A stretch of 64,000 nucleotides of DNA from NCBI GenBank assembly GCA_045544615.1, contig JAZPZI010000014.1, positions 41,483-105,482 on the forward strand, written 5' to 3'. Numbering within the stretch: position 1 is the stretch's first letter; every line of letters begins with the position of its first letter. Of this stretch, positions 1 to 7,845 are shown piece after piece. Source of the stretch: CAKSFT01 sp045544615. GTDB lineage: Bacteria > Bacillota > Clostridia > UBA1381. A program made the position numbers and the translations under genes. The notes beneath the pieces were generated by a model that saw nothing but the letters and a program-made list of their open reading frames with translations, searched no databases and was not told where the DNA came from.

Positions 1-304
1 ACATTCTTATCATAAGCCCGTCACGGGTGATGCCTGCGTTGTTGACCAGAATATCCACTCCACCAAATTCCTCTACAGTTTTCGAAACCAGATTTTCAAC
101 ATCCTCTGTGTTTCTTACATCGCCTCTGACTACGATAGCTTTAACACCCAAAGCTTCAACTTCGGCCTTGGCTTCGTCTGCATAATCAGAACCCGGTATA
201 TCATTTATAACTATATCAGCCCCGGCCTCGGCAAGCTTTAGAGCAATCGCCTTTCCTATACCACGTCCGGCACCGGTTATAATCGCAACTTTTCCTTTTA
301 ACAT
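1..304 (-). CDS. fabG: 3-oxoacyl-ACP reductase FabG, N-terminal part (cut by window edge)
   Basis: This is the first 101 codons of an NADPH-dependent 3-oxoacyl-[acyl carrier protein] reductase, which reduces the keto group formed in each round of fatty-acid elongation. The visible part is a Rossmann fold with the cofactor loop TGAGRGIG near residue 10 and the NNAG motif followed by ITRDGL near residue 90. Both are typical of the short-chain dehydrogenase FabG. The catalytic Ser-Tyr-Lys lies beyond the window. The ATG at 302-304 has an AAAGGG ribosome site about nine bases upstream. It is the last visible gene of the fapR operon, 84 bases after fabD. Family assignment is secure; only the length is unknown. 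Confidence 0.93.
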   Translation of the reverse strand, partial: MLKGKVAIITGAGRGIGKAIALKLAEAGADIVINDIPGSDYADEAKAEVEALGVKAIVVRGDVRNTEDVENLVSKTVEEFGGVDILVNNAGITRDGLMIRM

Positions 305-388
305 TATATCATACCCTTTCTTTGCATTATACGAAATAGGTACTTACCCTATTATTTTATACAATATTTTGTGATTTGTAAAGAGGTT

Positions 389-1330
389 TTACACAATTTC
401 TTGGATTGATGATAAAGTTTTTTCCAAACTTTCGCAATCCTCAACATTGAAAATGCGGACATCTTTGTCAATCTTCTTGATAAAGCCCGATAAAGCCTTG
501 CCCGGTCCAACCTCAACAAATGTATCCACTCCGTCGGCAATCATGCGTCTTACGCTTTCTTCCCATTTTACAGAGCTTGAAACCTGTCTTTTCAAAAGGT
601 CTTTGACTTCCGACTCATCACCGATATAATCTGCAGTAACATTTGTCACTACCGGAATGGTCATATCAGAAAGCTCAACATTTTCAAGTTCTGCTGCGAG
701 CTTTTCTCCGGCACCTTTCAACATACTGCAGTGAAACGGTGCAGAAACTGCAAGCATCATCGCTCTTTTTGCACCCATCTCCTTTGCAATCTCGCAAGCC
801 TTCTCAACCGCTTTAACTTCACCTGAGACTACAATCTGTCCCGGGCAGTTGAAGTTTGCAGGCTCACAAATTCCAACATCCGATGCTTTTTTTGCACACT
901 CTGTTACGCTATCTGCATCAAGACCGAGAATAGCCGCCATAGCACCAACGCCCTCGGGCACTTCCTCCTGCATGAACTTACCACGTTTTTTGACAAGTCT
1001 TACGCCATCGGCAAACCCGATTGTACCCGATGCGATGTGTGCAGAATACTCACCAAGGCTCAAACCTGCAACCACATCAGGCTTTACGCCTTTTTCCACA
1101 AGAACTCTGTATGCCGCAACACTCATAGTTACAACCGCAGGCTGTGTGTTTTCTGTCAGCATCAGGGTTTCTTCATCGCCATTAAAAATCATATCCTCGA
1201 TACTGAAGCCCAAAGCCTCAGTGCTCTCGGAAAATGTCTTTTTCGCAACCTCGAAGTTGTCGCAAAGGTCACGGCCCATTCCAATCTTCTGGGCACCCTG
1301 TCCTGAAAATACAAATGCAATCTTTCCCAT
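389..1330 (-). CDS. fabD: Malonyl-CoA:ACP transacylase FabD
   Basis: FabD transfers malonyl from CoA to acyl carrier protein and so supplies the extender unit for type II fatty-acid synthesis in the cytoplasm. The 313-residue protein has the usual length. It begins with the FSGQGAQ motif (residues 8-14), carries the nucleophile Ser91 in GLSLGE, and has the partner histidine in APFHCSML near residue 200. The usual GHSxGE reads GLSLGE here, a variant I recall from other Clostridia, so I do not treat it as a defect. It starts five bases after the fabK stop, inside the fapR operon. Confidence 0.95.
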   Translation of the reverse strand: MGKIAFVFSGQGAQKIGMGRDLCDNFEVAKKTFSESTEALGFSIEDMIFNGDEETLMLTENTQPAVVTMSVAAYRVLVEKGVKPDVVAGLSLGEYSAHIASGTIGFADGVRLVKKRGKFMQEEVPEGVGAMAAILGLDADSVTECAKKASDVGICEPANFNCPGQIVVSGEVKAVEKACEIAKEMGAKRAMMLAVSAPFHCSMLKGAGEKLAAELENVELSDMTIPVVTNVTADYIGDESEVKDLLKRQVSSSVKWEESVRRMIADGVDTFVEVGPGKALSGFIKKIDKDVRIFNVEDCESLEKTLSSIQEIV

Positions 1331-1335
1331 ACTTC

Positions 1336-2277
1336 TTACCTCTCTAACCTTTCTCCAAGTCTTTTTATAACTTCTTCATTGTCCATGAGCTCCGAGATTA
1401 TCTCACGACAAGTCTTTATCTCGGTTACCATCGCCGCCGACTGACCTGCCATTAGCGAGCCCATCTCCACATCACCCTCGGAAAATGCACGGCGCAAGCC
1501 TCCAACACCAAGTGCTTCGATTTCCTCAAAGCTTGCTCCCTCTTTTTCAAGGCGTTCATATTCACGGGTCAGTTTATTTTTCAGGGCACGAACAGGTGCA
1601 CCGCCGCTTCTTCCCGTTACAACTGCATCTCTGTCCTTTGCCTTGATAACTGCATTTTTATAGTTTTCGTGTGCTTCGCATTCTGTAGAACAAATGAACT
1701 TTGTTCCGACCTGAACACCCTCTGCACCGAGTGCAAATGCCGCAACCGTTCCTCTGCCGTCTGCAATACCGCCTGCGGCTACAACCGGGATTTCGACTGC
1801 ATCGGCAATCTGCGGAACAAGTACCATCGTTGTCAGCTCACCGATATGTCCACCTGCTTCTGTACCCTCTGCAATCAGCGCATCAACTCCGCTTTTTTCA
1901 AGTCTTTTTGCCATAGCCACGCTTGCAACAACCGGTATAATCTTTACTCCGGCATTCTTTAAACCCTCTATGTATTTACCCGGATTTCCTGCACCCGTGA
2001 TAACCACAGCGGGCTTTTCTTCCATAATCATCTGCATAACATCATCGGCATACGGTGACATCAGCATTACATTCACACCAAACGGTTTATCGGTCAGGGT
2101 TTTCGCCTTGTTTATTTCAGCTCTTACAACATCTGCTGGTGCTCCGCCTGCAGCAATTATGCCAAGTCCGCCGGCATTCGATACCGCAGCGGCAAGCTCT
2201 GAAGTTGCAACCCATGCCATACCGCCCTGAATTACAGGGTATTCTATTCCTAAAAGCTCACAAAGTCTTGTATTCAT
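1336..2277 (-). CDS. fabK: Enoyl-ACP reductase II, FabK type
   Basis: FabK is the FMN-dependent enoyl-ACP reductase that completes each elongation round in many Firmicutes, replacing FabI. The 313-residue TIM barrel starts with the family's PVIQGGMAW segment, continues with AVSNAGGLGII, and has the FMN phosphate loop around VVAAGGIADGRG. The nitronate monooxygenase family is close in sequence, but position between fabH and fabD makes FabK the strong choice. It lies 15 bases after fabH, in the FapR-controlled operon. No fabI-like gene is visible in the window. Confidence 0.92.
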   Translation of the reverse strand: MNTRLCELLGIEYPVIQGGMAWVATSELAAAVSNAGGLGIIAAGGAPADVVRAEINKAKTLTDKPFGVNVMLMSPYADDVMQMIMEEKPAVVITGAGNPGKYIEGLKNAGVKIIPVVASVAMAKRLEKSGVDALIAEGTEAGGHIGELTTMVLVPQIADAVEIPVVAAGGIADGRGTVAAFALGAEGVQVGTKFICSTECEAHENYKNAVIKAKDRDAVVTGRSGGAPVRALKNKLTREYERLEKEGASFEEIEALGVGGLRRAFSEGDVEMGSLMAGQSAAMVTEIKTCREIISELMDNEEVIKRLGERLER

Positions 2278-2292
2278 AGTCTTCTCCTCTCA

Positions 2293-3273
2293 TCAAAGCT
2301 CCAAAAGTGTAGCACCCCAGGTAAGACCGCCACCAAAGCCGACAAGTATAATCTTATCACCCTTTTTCGCTCTTCCCTCGCATACTGCCTCATAAAGTGC
2401 AACCGGAATCGATGCCGAGGATGTGTTTCCGTATTTTTCGAGGTTTGTAAAAATCTTATCCTCCGAAACGCCCATTCTCTTTGCCGCACCGTCGATAATT
2501 CTGCGGTTTGCCTGATGCGGAACTATCAAATCAACATCCTCAAAGGTCAATCCTGCCTTATCGAGCACTGCAACCGCCGCCTGCTCCATTGTCTTTACCG
2601 CAAACTTCATAACCTCTGCGCCTGCCATCCAGATTGAGTTCTTGTTCTTGCTCACTCTCTTTTCGAGTTCATCGGCATCCTCACGGTATGCAAGACTTGT
2701 CAATTTGTCACCGTCAATACCTCTTGCACCGATGTCGCAGGACAAGATTCCGCACTCACTTGACGCTTCCAAAACCACCGCACCAGCCGCATCACCGAAA
2801 AGTATGCAGGTGCCTCTGTCGGCATAGTCGGTCGCTTTGCTAAGAGCATCTGCACCGATTACAAGAACCGTTTTATATGCACCGTTCTCAATAAACTGCT
2901 TCGCTATTGTAAGGCCTGTAACAAATCCCGAGCAAGCCGCATTGATATCGAATGCCGCAGAATTTACTGCACCGATATTTTTCTGTACAACGCACGAGCA
3001 AGACGGTGTAAAATAGTCAGGTGTTACCGTTGCAAGGATTATAAGTTCAACCTCTTCTGCAGTTTTACCGGCATTTTTTAATGCACATTCTGCCGCACGT
3101 GTCGCAATATCGGTTGTGAAAACATTATCCTCACAAATTCGTCTTTCCTTTACGCCCGTTCTTTGCACAATCCATTCATCACTTGTCTCAACAATGCTCT
3201 CCATATAGGCATTATCGTATATCTTCTCGGGAAGATACGCACCAACACCCGTTATTCTTGCAAACTTTTTCAT
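2293..3273 (-). CDS. fabH: 3-oxoacyl-ACP synthase III FabH
   Basis: FabH condenses an acyl-CoA primer with malonyl-ACP and starts fatty-acid synthesis; its primer choice decides straight or branched chains. The 326-residue thiolase-fold protein shows the full catalytic triad: Cys114 in NAACSGF, His253 in VPHQANRRI and Asn283 in YGNTSSAS. The C-terminal GFGGGLTWG loop is canonical. Its ATG overlaps the plsX stop by four bases, indicating translational coupling. Confidence 0.96.
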   Translation of the reverse strand: MKKFARITGVGAYLPEKIYDNAYMESIVETSDEWIVQRTGVKERRICEDNVFTTDIATRAAECALKNAGKTAEEVELIILATVTPDYFTPSCSCVVQKNIGAVNSAAFDINAACSGFVTGLTIAKQFIENGAYKTVLVIGADALSKATDYADRGTCILFGDAAGAVVLEASSECGILSCDIGARGIDGDKLTSLAYREDADELEKRVSKNKNSIWMAGAEVMKFAVKTMEQAAVAVLDKAGLTFEDVDLIVPHQANRRIIDGAAKRMGVSEDKIFTNLEKYGNTSSASIPVALYEAVCEGRAKKGDKIILVGFGGGLTWGATLLEL

Positions 3274-4283
3274 TCTTCTACCTCGTTCAATTCTTTCATA
3301 TTGTCAATCGCCGCTGATATCTCATCTGTCACATCCGAAAGCTCGGAGTTTACAATCAGCATCAGGGCTTTAAGTATTGCCTTTTTGTCCGATGAGCCGT
3401 GTCCCTTTACTACGAGTTTTTTGAGTCCGAGAATCGGTGCACCGCCGTATTCACGGTAGTCCATCGACTTTTTAAATCGCTTCAAGCCTCCAAAAACACA
3501 AAGAGCACCAAGCATATTTATTATGTTACCCTTAAATATCGCTTTTATGTTACGATTGATAACCGCACCCATACCCTCGATGGTTTTCAATATAACATTT
3601 CCTGTAAAGCCGTCTGTTACCATTACATCTGCAACACCTTCCATTATGTCTCTACCCTCGATGTTGCCTATGAAATTCAAATCAGCTTCCTTTAAAAGCA
3701 TATGTGCATCCTTCACAAGTGCCGTACCCTTTTCCTCTTCCGCACCGTTTGCAATAAGCCCGACTCCCGGATTTTCTATACCCATAAGCTTTTTCATATA
3801 AAGGCTTCCCATAACACCAAACTGTGCAAGCACCTGCGGCTTACAGTTTGTGTTGGCGCCTGCATCAATCAGGAGCTTACCACCCTTTGCCGTCGGCAAA
3901 AGCGTCGCAAGCGCAGGTCGCATAACGCCTTTTATTCTTCCAACTATTAGAAGTCCCGATGCCAAAAGTGCACCTGTGTTCCCTGCCGAGAGCATCGCAT
4001 CAGCTCTTCCCTCTGTAAGAAGCCTTGCACACACCACCATCGATGCCGTTTTCTTTTGCTTTACCGCCTTTACAGGCTCGTCGTGGTCCGATATCACATC
4101 ATCACAATCGACAATTTCAAGCCTATTCTCATCATACTTTCTGCCCGAGAGCTTTTCTCTCAAAAGGCTCTCTTTTCCGCAGAGTATAATCCCGGCATCG
4201 GTATTGTTTATCACTTCAACTACCGCATCAACCACGCAATCAGGTGCGTTGTCTCCGCCCATAGCATCAACTGCAATTCTCAT
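3270..4283 (-). CDS. plsX: Phosphate acyltransferase PlsX
   Basis: PlsX converts acyl-ACP to acyl-phosphate, the donor for PlsY in glycerol-3-phosphate acylation, and so links fatty-acid synthesis to phospholipid synthesis. I chose the ATG at 4281-4283 because the protein then begins MRIAVDAMGGDNAP, the family's hallmark N-terminus, with a GAGGT site just upstream. An in-frame ATG 48 bases further up would overlap fapR and add a poor extension. The resulting 337 residues match the family length. The motif DAGANTNCKP and the C-terminal YGGAPILG are typical. It follows fapR by 11 bases and overlaps fabH by four. Confidence 0.95.
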   Translation of the reverse strand: MRIAVDAMGGDNAPDCVVDAVVEVINNTDAGIILCGKESLLREKLSGRKYDENRLEIVDCDDVISDHDEPVKAVKQKKTASMVVCARLLTEGRADAMLSAGNTGALLASGLLIVGRIKGVMRPALATLLPTAKGGKLLIDAGANTNCKPQVLAQFGVMGSLYMKKLMGIENPGVGLIANGAEEEKGTALVKDAHMLLKEADLNFIGNIEGRDIMEGVADVMVTDGFTGNVILKTIEGMGAVINRNIKAIFKGNIINMLGALCVFGGLKRFKKSMDYREYGGAPILGLKKLVVKGHGSSDKKAILKALMLIVNSELSDVTDEISAAIDNMKELNEVEE

Positions 4284-4294
4284 ATTTACCTCAC

Positions 4295-4834
4295 TTATTT
4301 CGTCTTCTTCAATGCAAGGTTGAACTTGCATCTGAAAACTTCTTCCTGATTAGAACGGATTTTTACCCATACTATATACTCGGTGTCCCTGTTTCTTATA
4401 ACCTCAAACTTGGCGACAAGCTTTTCGCCTTTTTTTACTTCCTTAATATATTTAATATTGGCAACCTTTATGAGCGCTTCATTTGCATCGATAATATCAA
4501 GCGCAAGATTTTCAGCAATCCCGAACATCGCCTGACCCTTTATTACATCGGTTCCGTCATAGGTCACAACATCATCGGTACTGACAACCGATATCCCGTA
4601 GTGATAGAGCTTCATATCGAGAATATCCATCGGCATCTCATTTGTGATGTTCTTCGCCATCTTCTTGATTCGCTCACGGCATTCACCAATACCAAGTTCA
4701 CCTCTGTCCACTCTGATTGTTGCAGTGCTCACTTCCAAAAGCTCGGCAAGCTCAGAATCTTTTATGAAAGGGTTTGAATTTACAATCGCCAGAAGTTTTC
4801 TGTGCCTTTCCTTTTTTATCTCGGTTCTTACCAT
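4295..4834 (-). CDS. fapR: Transcriptional repressor of lipid synthesis FapR
   Basis: FapR represses fatty-acid and phospholipid genes and is released by malonyl-CoA. The protein has an N-terminal DeoR-like helix-turn-helix (about residues 15-55, including STATIRVDR) joined to a hot-dog fold effector domain (about 75-175, with GQAMFGIAENLALDII). I start at the ATG at 4832-4834 because AAGGAG sits nine bases upstream; the earlier in-frame ATG lies before that site. The length of 179 residues fits the family. It heads the operon fapR-plsX-fabH-fabK-fabD-fabG. A FapR-like operator in its own leader implies autorepression. Confidence 0.93.
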   Translation of the reverse strand: MVRTEIKKERHRKLLAIVNSNPFIKDSELAELLEVSTATIRVDRGELGIGECRERIKKMAKNITNEMPMDILDMKLYHYGISVVSTDDVVTYDGTDVIKGQAMFGIAENLALDIIDANEALIKVANIKYIKEVKKGEKLVAKFEVIRNRDTEYIVWVKIRSNQEEVFRCKFNLALKKTK

Positions 4835-4864
4835 TCCATAACACTCCTTCATATTACCACTTTA

Positions 4865-4879
4865 TAGCACCTGGTGCTA
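4865..4879. promoter_or_regulatory. FapR operator (perfect 7-1-7 palindrome)
   Basis: TAGCACC-T-GGTGCTA is a perfect inverted repeat centred on 4872. It closely resembles the known FapR site, whose core reads roughly TAGTACCTGGTACTA. It covers about +4 to +18 of the predicted transcript, so bound FapR would block initiation or early elongation. The match to the B. subtilis consensus is from memory. Confidence 0.85.
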
Positions 4880-4888
4880 ACTTCTGTT

Positions 4889-4917
4889 ATTATACCATAT
4901 ATTGTTATTGATTGCAA
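4889..4917 (-). promoter_or_regulatory. Promoter of the fapR operon
   Basis: On the minus strand, TTGCAA (4912-4917), a 17-base spacer and a perfect TATAAT (4889-4894) form a strong sigma-A promoter. The predicted start near 4882 is immediately upstream of the FapR-like palindrome. Confidence 0.85.
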
Positions 4918-4930
4918 CACTTTTTTTCAA

Positions 4931-4966
4931 AAAACACAAAAAATCTCTGCAGAATCTGCAGAGATT
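4931..4966 (-). terminator. Rho-independent terminator after radC
   Basis: An 11-base perfect stem (AATCTCTGCAG at 4942-4952, its complement at 4956-4966) with a three-base loop is followed on the minus strand by a T-rich tract (4931-4941). It lies 25 bases after the radC stop and separates pdaA-radC from the fapR promoter. Confidence 0.88.
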
Positions 4967-4990
4967 AGTCATATCAAGGCTTTGGCATGT

Positions 4991-5683
4991 TTAGTTTATA
5001 AAGTCATAGTCCTTTTTCATACTCATACATCTGTCCCCTGAAACAATAAGGTGGTCAATCAGCCTTACATTTACAAAATCCAGGGCTTTTCCTATTAAAA
5101 CTGTACTTTTCTTGTCAGCCTCCGACGGTGCAATTAACCCATTCGGGTGATTGTGTGCCAGAATCACATAGGATGCGTTATTTTCAATCGCAATCTTTAC
5201 GACCTCTCTCGGGTAGATTGCAACCGAATCCTTCGTACCCTTTGAAAGAGTGTTACAGGATATCAGTCTGCTGTCTTTATCGAGCGACATCATGCAGAAA
5301 ATCTCATCGGTATGACCGTAAAACAATGGAATTATGTATTTCTGGACATTCGACGGTGTAATCTTCGCTTTTCTCGCACCGTTTATTTTCTCACGTTCAT
5401 AGTATCTGAAAAGCTCGCTTTGCATCCTCAAGAGCACAGCAGCACCCTCTCCTACACCATCTACCGTCATAAGGCTTTTTACATCTGCCTCAAATACGCC
5501 TTCAAGACTTCCAAACTTGTTTAAAAGTCTGTGCGCAATATCATTTGTATTTCTTTGGGGATAGGCATAGTAGAGGAGCATCTCAAGCACCTCGTGAGGT
5601 GCAAAAGTCTCAATGCCGTTTTCGATAAACTTTTTCCTCATTCTTGCCCTGTGTCCCTTATGAGGATTCGCTGTCTCACTCAT
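4991..5683 (-). CDS. radC: RadC family JAB/MPN domain protein
   Basis: This is a RadC/YicR-type protein, historically called a DNA repair protein although the repair role has been disputed. The 230-residue protein has the N-terminal helix-hairpin-helix-like region (roughly residues 15-85, with LLNKFGSLEGVF) and a C-terminal JAB metalloprotease-like domain (about 105-228). The metal-binding signature H-N-H-P-N-G, with the Asp of SEAD eleven residues after the second His, is intact. It lies 24 bases downstream of pdaA and probably shares its transcript. The true substrate of the family is not settled. Confidence 0.93.
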   Translation of the reverse strand: MSETANPHKGHRARMRKKFIENGIETFAPHEVLEMLLYYAYPQRNTNDIAHRLLNKFGSLEGVFEADVKSLMTVDGVGEGAAVLLRMQSELFRYYEREKINGARKAKITPSNVQKYIIPLFYGHTDEIFCMMSLDKDSRLISCNTLSKGTKDSVAIYPREVVKIAIENNASYVILAHNHPNGLIAPSEADKKSTVLIGKALDFVNVRLIDHLIVSGDRCMSMKKDYDFIN

Positions 5684-5712
5684 AGCCCGTATTTCTTCCC
5701 TTTCATTAGTTT

Positions 5713-6588
5713 TTAATAGCTCAACCGGTCAAGTGTTCCAAATTCATAGCCCTGACTTCTTACATATTCTATAATTCTCGGCAGAGCCTCGGTGTTATCC
5801 TTCGAAACTGCGTGCAGAAGAATTATTGCACCGTCGTGCAGATATGGTGTTACCTGGTTATACGCATAGTCTGCACCTTTCTGGTCTTTCGGGTCCCAGT
5901 CCTTATACGCAAAGCTCCAGAGAACTGTTTTATAACCCAGACTGTTTGTGACCGCAAGCACACGCTCGCTGTATTCACCCTCAGGCGGGCGCATATATTC
6001 CATATTTATCCCGTAGCGGTCAAAAAATACACTGTTTAAGTTTGCAAACTCGTCTGCCATTTTCTGTGCATCACCGAGCTTATGCAGGTTCGGGTGTTTG
6101 TCGGTATGGTTCCCGACAATATGTCCTTCTGCAACCATTCGGTCCACAAGCTCTGCCTCATCACGCATATATGCCCCTGTTATGAAGAATGCCGCAGGAA
6201 CATTATACTGCTTCAAAGTGTCGAGTATCTGTGCGGTGTATCCATTTTCATAGCCTTCATCAAAGGTCAGGTACACCGTTTTCCCCTTTTGTGGGTCAAG
6301 GTAGAATGTATTATAGTTGGCAAACAGTTTTTTAGTCGAATCGTAAATCTCAGGCTCCTGACCCTTCTTCTTTACAAAACCCCAACCGCTTCCCTTATTG
6401 GATACAGCCGAAAAGTCAGCCGTAACGGTATGGTCCTTTTTTACCTCGGCAGGTTTTTGCGGTATTTCCTGCTCCTCCACGATTGCAGGAGGTTCTTCCT
6501 CAAACACCGGATGGGTTGAAACCGTACTCGAAACACCGTTAGATAACAAAAATCCCAGAAGTGAAAGCATAGCAACAATTTTACTCAT
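5713..6588 (-). CDS. pdaA: PdaA-like polysaccharide deacetylase (muramic delta-lactam synthesis)
   Basis: PdaA removes the N-acetyl group of muramic acid so that muramic delta-lactam can form in the spore cortex. The 291-residue protein has an N-terminal hydrophobic signal segment, a linker to about residue 95, then a NodB-type domain. It shows the PdaA-specific TFDEGYENGYTA motif (Asp110-Glu111), the metal pair His161 and His165 in HTDKH, MRPPEGEYS, and the family-typical LLHAVSKDN. These details separate it from PgdA-type enzymes, which have TFDDGP. Its presence argues for sporulation. I could not identify a forespore sigma-factor promoter in the short upstream region with confidence. Confidence 0.85.
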   Translation of the reverse strand: MSKIVAMLSLLGFLLSNGVSSTVSTHPVFEEEPPAIVEEQEIPQKPAEVKKDHTVTADFSAVSNKGSGWGFVKKKGQEPEIYDSTKKLFANYNTFYLDPQKGKTVYLTFDEGYENGYTAQILDTLKQYNVPAAFFITGAYMRDEAELVDRMVAEGHIVGNHTDKHPNLHKLGDAQKMADEFANLNSVFFDRYGINMEYMRPPEGEYSERVLAVTNSLGYKTVLWSFAYKDWDPKDQKGADYAYNQVTPYLHDGAIILLHAVSKDNTEALPRIIEYVRSQGYEFGTLDRLSY

Positions 6589-6648
6589 AAGATAACCTCC
6601 CTTTTTATATTACGATTTAAAAACAAATAAAATATTTGTCGTTTTATG

Positions 6649-6677
6649 TTGAAAAAAGTTTTATTTTATAGTATAAT
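6649..6677 (+). promoter_or_regulatory. Promoter for the deacetylase at 6707
   Basis: TTGAAA (6649-6654), a 17-base spacer and TATAAT (6672-6677) precede the gene by about 30 bases. The 118-base gap also holds a short inverted repeat (ACAAATA-AAA-TATTTGT, 6622-6638) between the two divergent deacetylase genes. Confidence 0.75.
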
Positions 6678-6706
6678 TTTATTTGAGAATAATTGGGGGT
6701 GTATAT

Positions 6707-7564
6707 ATGGCTACGTCAGAAAGTATCCGTAAGCGTCAGGCTGAGCGCAGACGAAAAAAACTTCAGAAGCAACGCCGCACCGTTTTTGTTGGTGTTCTGT
6801 TACTTATAATTATAGCTGTTTTTGTTCTTTGTGTAAAGGGTAATTCAGGAAAAAGTCCGAAAAATGACGAAATTTCTGCAGAATCACTCTATTTATTGCC
6901 CGAAGCGCCAAAGAAAACTACCGACATTTTAGCATCGGTACCCGACAATAACGGCAAAAAAGTTGCATACCTCACCTTTGATGACGGCCCTACAACTTCG
7001 GTTACACCGGCACTTTTAGATATTTTGAGAAGATATGATGCAAAGGCAACCTTCTTTATGACGGGTGCTTTAATCGAGAAAAACCCGGACATTGCCTACC
7101 GCGTACACAGTGAAGGTCACACCTTGGCAAACCATTCATACCGTCATAATTACAGTTATTTATATGCTTCAGAGGAAAACTTTATACAGGAAATAAACGA
7201 CACACACGAAAAGATTTGCTGGATAACCGGTAACGAAAATTATCCTAAAATCTTCCGTTTCCCGGGCGGCAGCTACAACAGCGGAAGCCATGGCGAAATG
7301 AAACAGGTATTAAAGGGTACACTCGACGAGCTCGGCTACCGATACGCTGACTGGAACTCACTCTCGGGCGATGCCGAAAGCCAGTCACCGACCGTTTCAG
7401 GGCTTGTGGAGAGAACAAAAAGTTCATCCAAAAACAAAGAAGACCTGATTATTCTTATGCACGACTCGGCAACAAAGAAAGTGAATATCGAGGCTCTCCC
7501 TCTTATTCTTGACTACCTTGTAGCCGAGGGCTACACCTTCGCAACCCTTGATATGGCACCGTAA
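6707..7564 (+). CDS. Membrane-anchored polysaccharide deacetylase (PgdA-like)
   Basis: This is a NodB-fold deacetylase, probably acting on peptidoglycan GlcNAc or another cell-wall glycan outside the membrane. I use the ATG at 6707 because GGGGGTG precedes it; an upstream TTG (6683) would swallow that site. The 285-residue protein has a very basic N-terminus (RKRQAERRRKK), one transmembrane anchor (about residues 25-45), and a catalytic domain from about residue 90. The motifs are TFDDGP, the metal-binding HSYRH, RFPGGSYN and the C-terminal MHDS. It is convergent in function but divergent in orientation from pdaA. Substrate is inferred from family only. Confidence 0.86.
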   Translation: MATSESIRKRQAERRRKKLQKQRRTVFVGVLLLIIIAVFVLCVKGNSGKSPKNDEISAESLYLLPEAPKKTTDILASVPDNNGKKVAYLTFDDGPTTSVTPALLDILRRYDAKATFFMTGALIEKNPDIAYRVHSEGHTLANHSYRHNYSYLYASEENFIQEINDTHEKICWITGNENYPKIFRFPGGSYNSGSHGEMKQVLKGTLDELGYRYADWNSLSGDAESQSPTVSGLVERTKSSSKNKEDLIILMHDSATKKVNIEALPLILDYLVAEGYTFATLDMAP

Positions 7565-7579
7565 AACAATATAAATTAT

Positions 7580-7627
7580 TCCCTGCAAATGCTCCGGAGT
7601 TGACGGAATTTTTGCAGGGATTTTTTT
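7580..7627 (+). terminator. Rho-independent terminator after the deacetylase
   Basis: TCCCTGCAAA and TTTGCAGGGA form a 10-base stem around a long loop, followed by seven T residues (7621-7627), 15 bases after the stop. Confidence 0.85.
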
Positions 7628-7659
7628 CGCACATTTTGGTAAAAACTATCTCAAAACTA

Positions 7660-7688
7660 TTGACAAGCACATCATCTTGTTGTAAAAT
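7660..7688 (+). promoter_or_regulatory. Promoter of rny with a long leader
   Basis: TTGACA (7660-7665), a 17-base spacer and TAAAAT (7683-7688) make a near-consensus promoter. The transcript would carry a leader of about 150 bases before the rny ATG. A weak stem (TAATCC/GGATTA) lies in the leader, but I recognise no known riboswitch. Confidence 0.75.
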
Positions 7689-7845
7689 ATATGTGTATGC
7701 TTTATATTTCTTTTAACTACTAATCCGGGTGTGTTGGTATACTGGGATTATTGTATATATAAATTGACATATAAAAAATAATTTCATATTTCAGCATCCC
7801 CGTTTTTGTTGACAAATTTAATTATATGGGGGTGAACATAACAAA

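Noticed and set aside
389..1330. GLSLGE in FabD as a damaged GHSxGE motif
   Set aside because: The nucleophile Ser and partner His are intact, and I recall the Leu variant in other Clostridia.
849..1370. A plus-strand frame of 173 codons across fabD
   Set aside because: It is antisense to a certain fabD gene and has the low-complexity composition of a shadow frame.
1336..2277. Nitronate monooxygenase as the identity of the gene between fabH and fabD
   Set aside because: Sequence similarity alone would allow it, but the place within the fatty-acid operon and the PVIQGGMAW start favour FabK.
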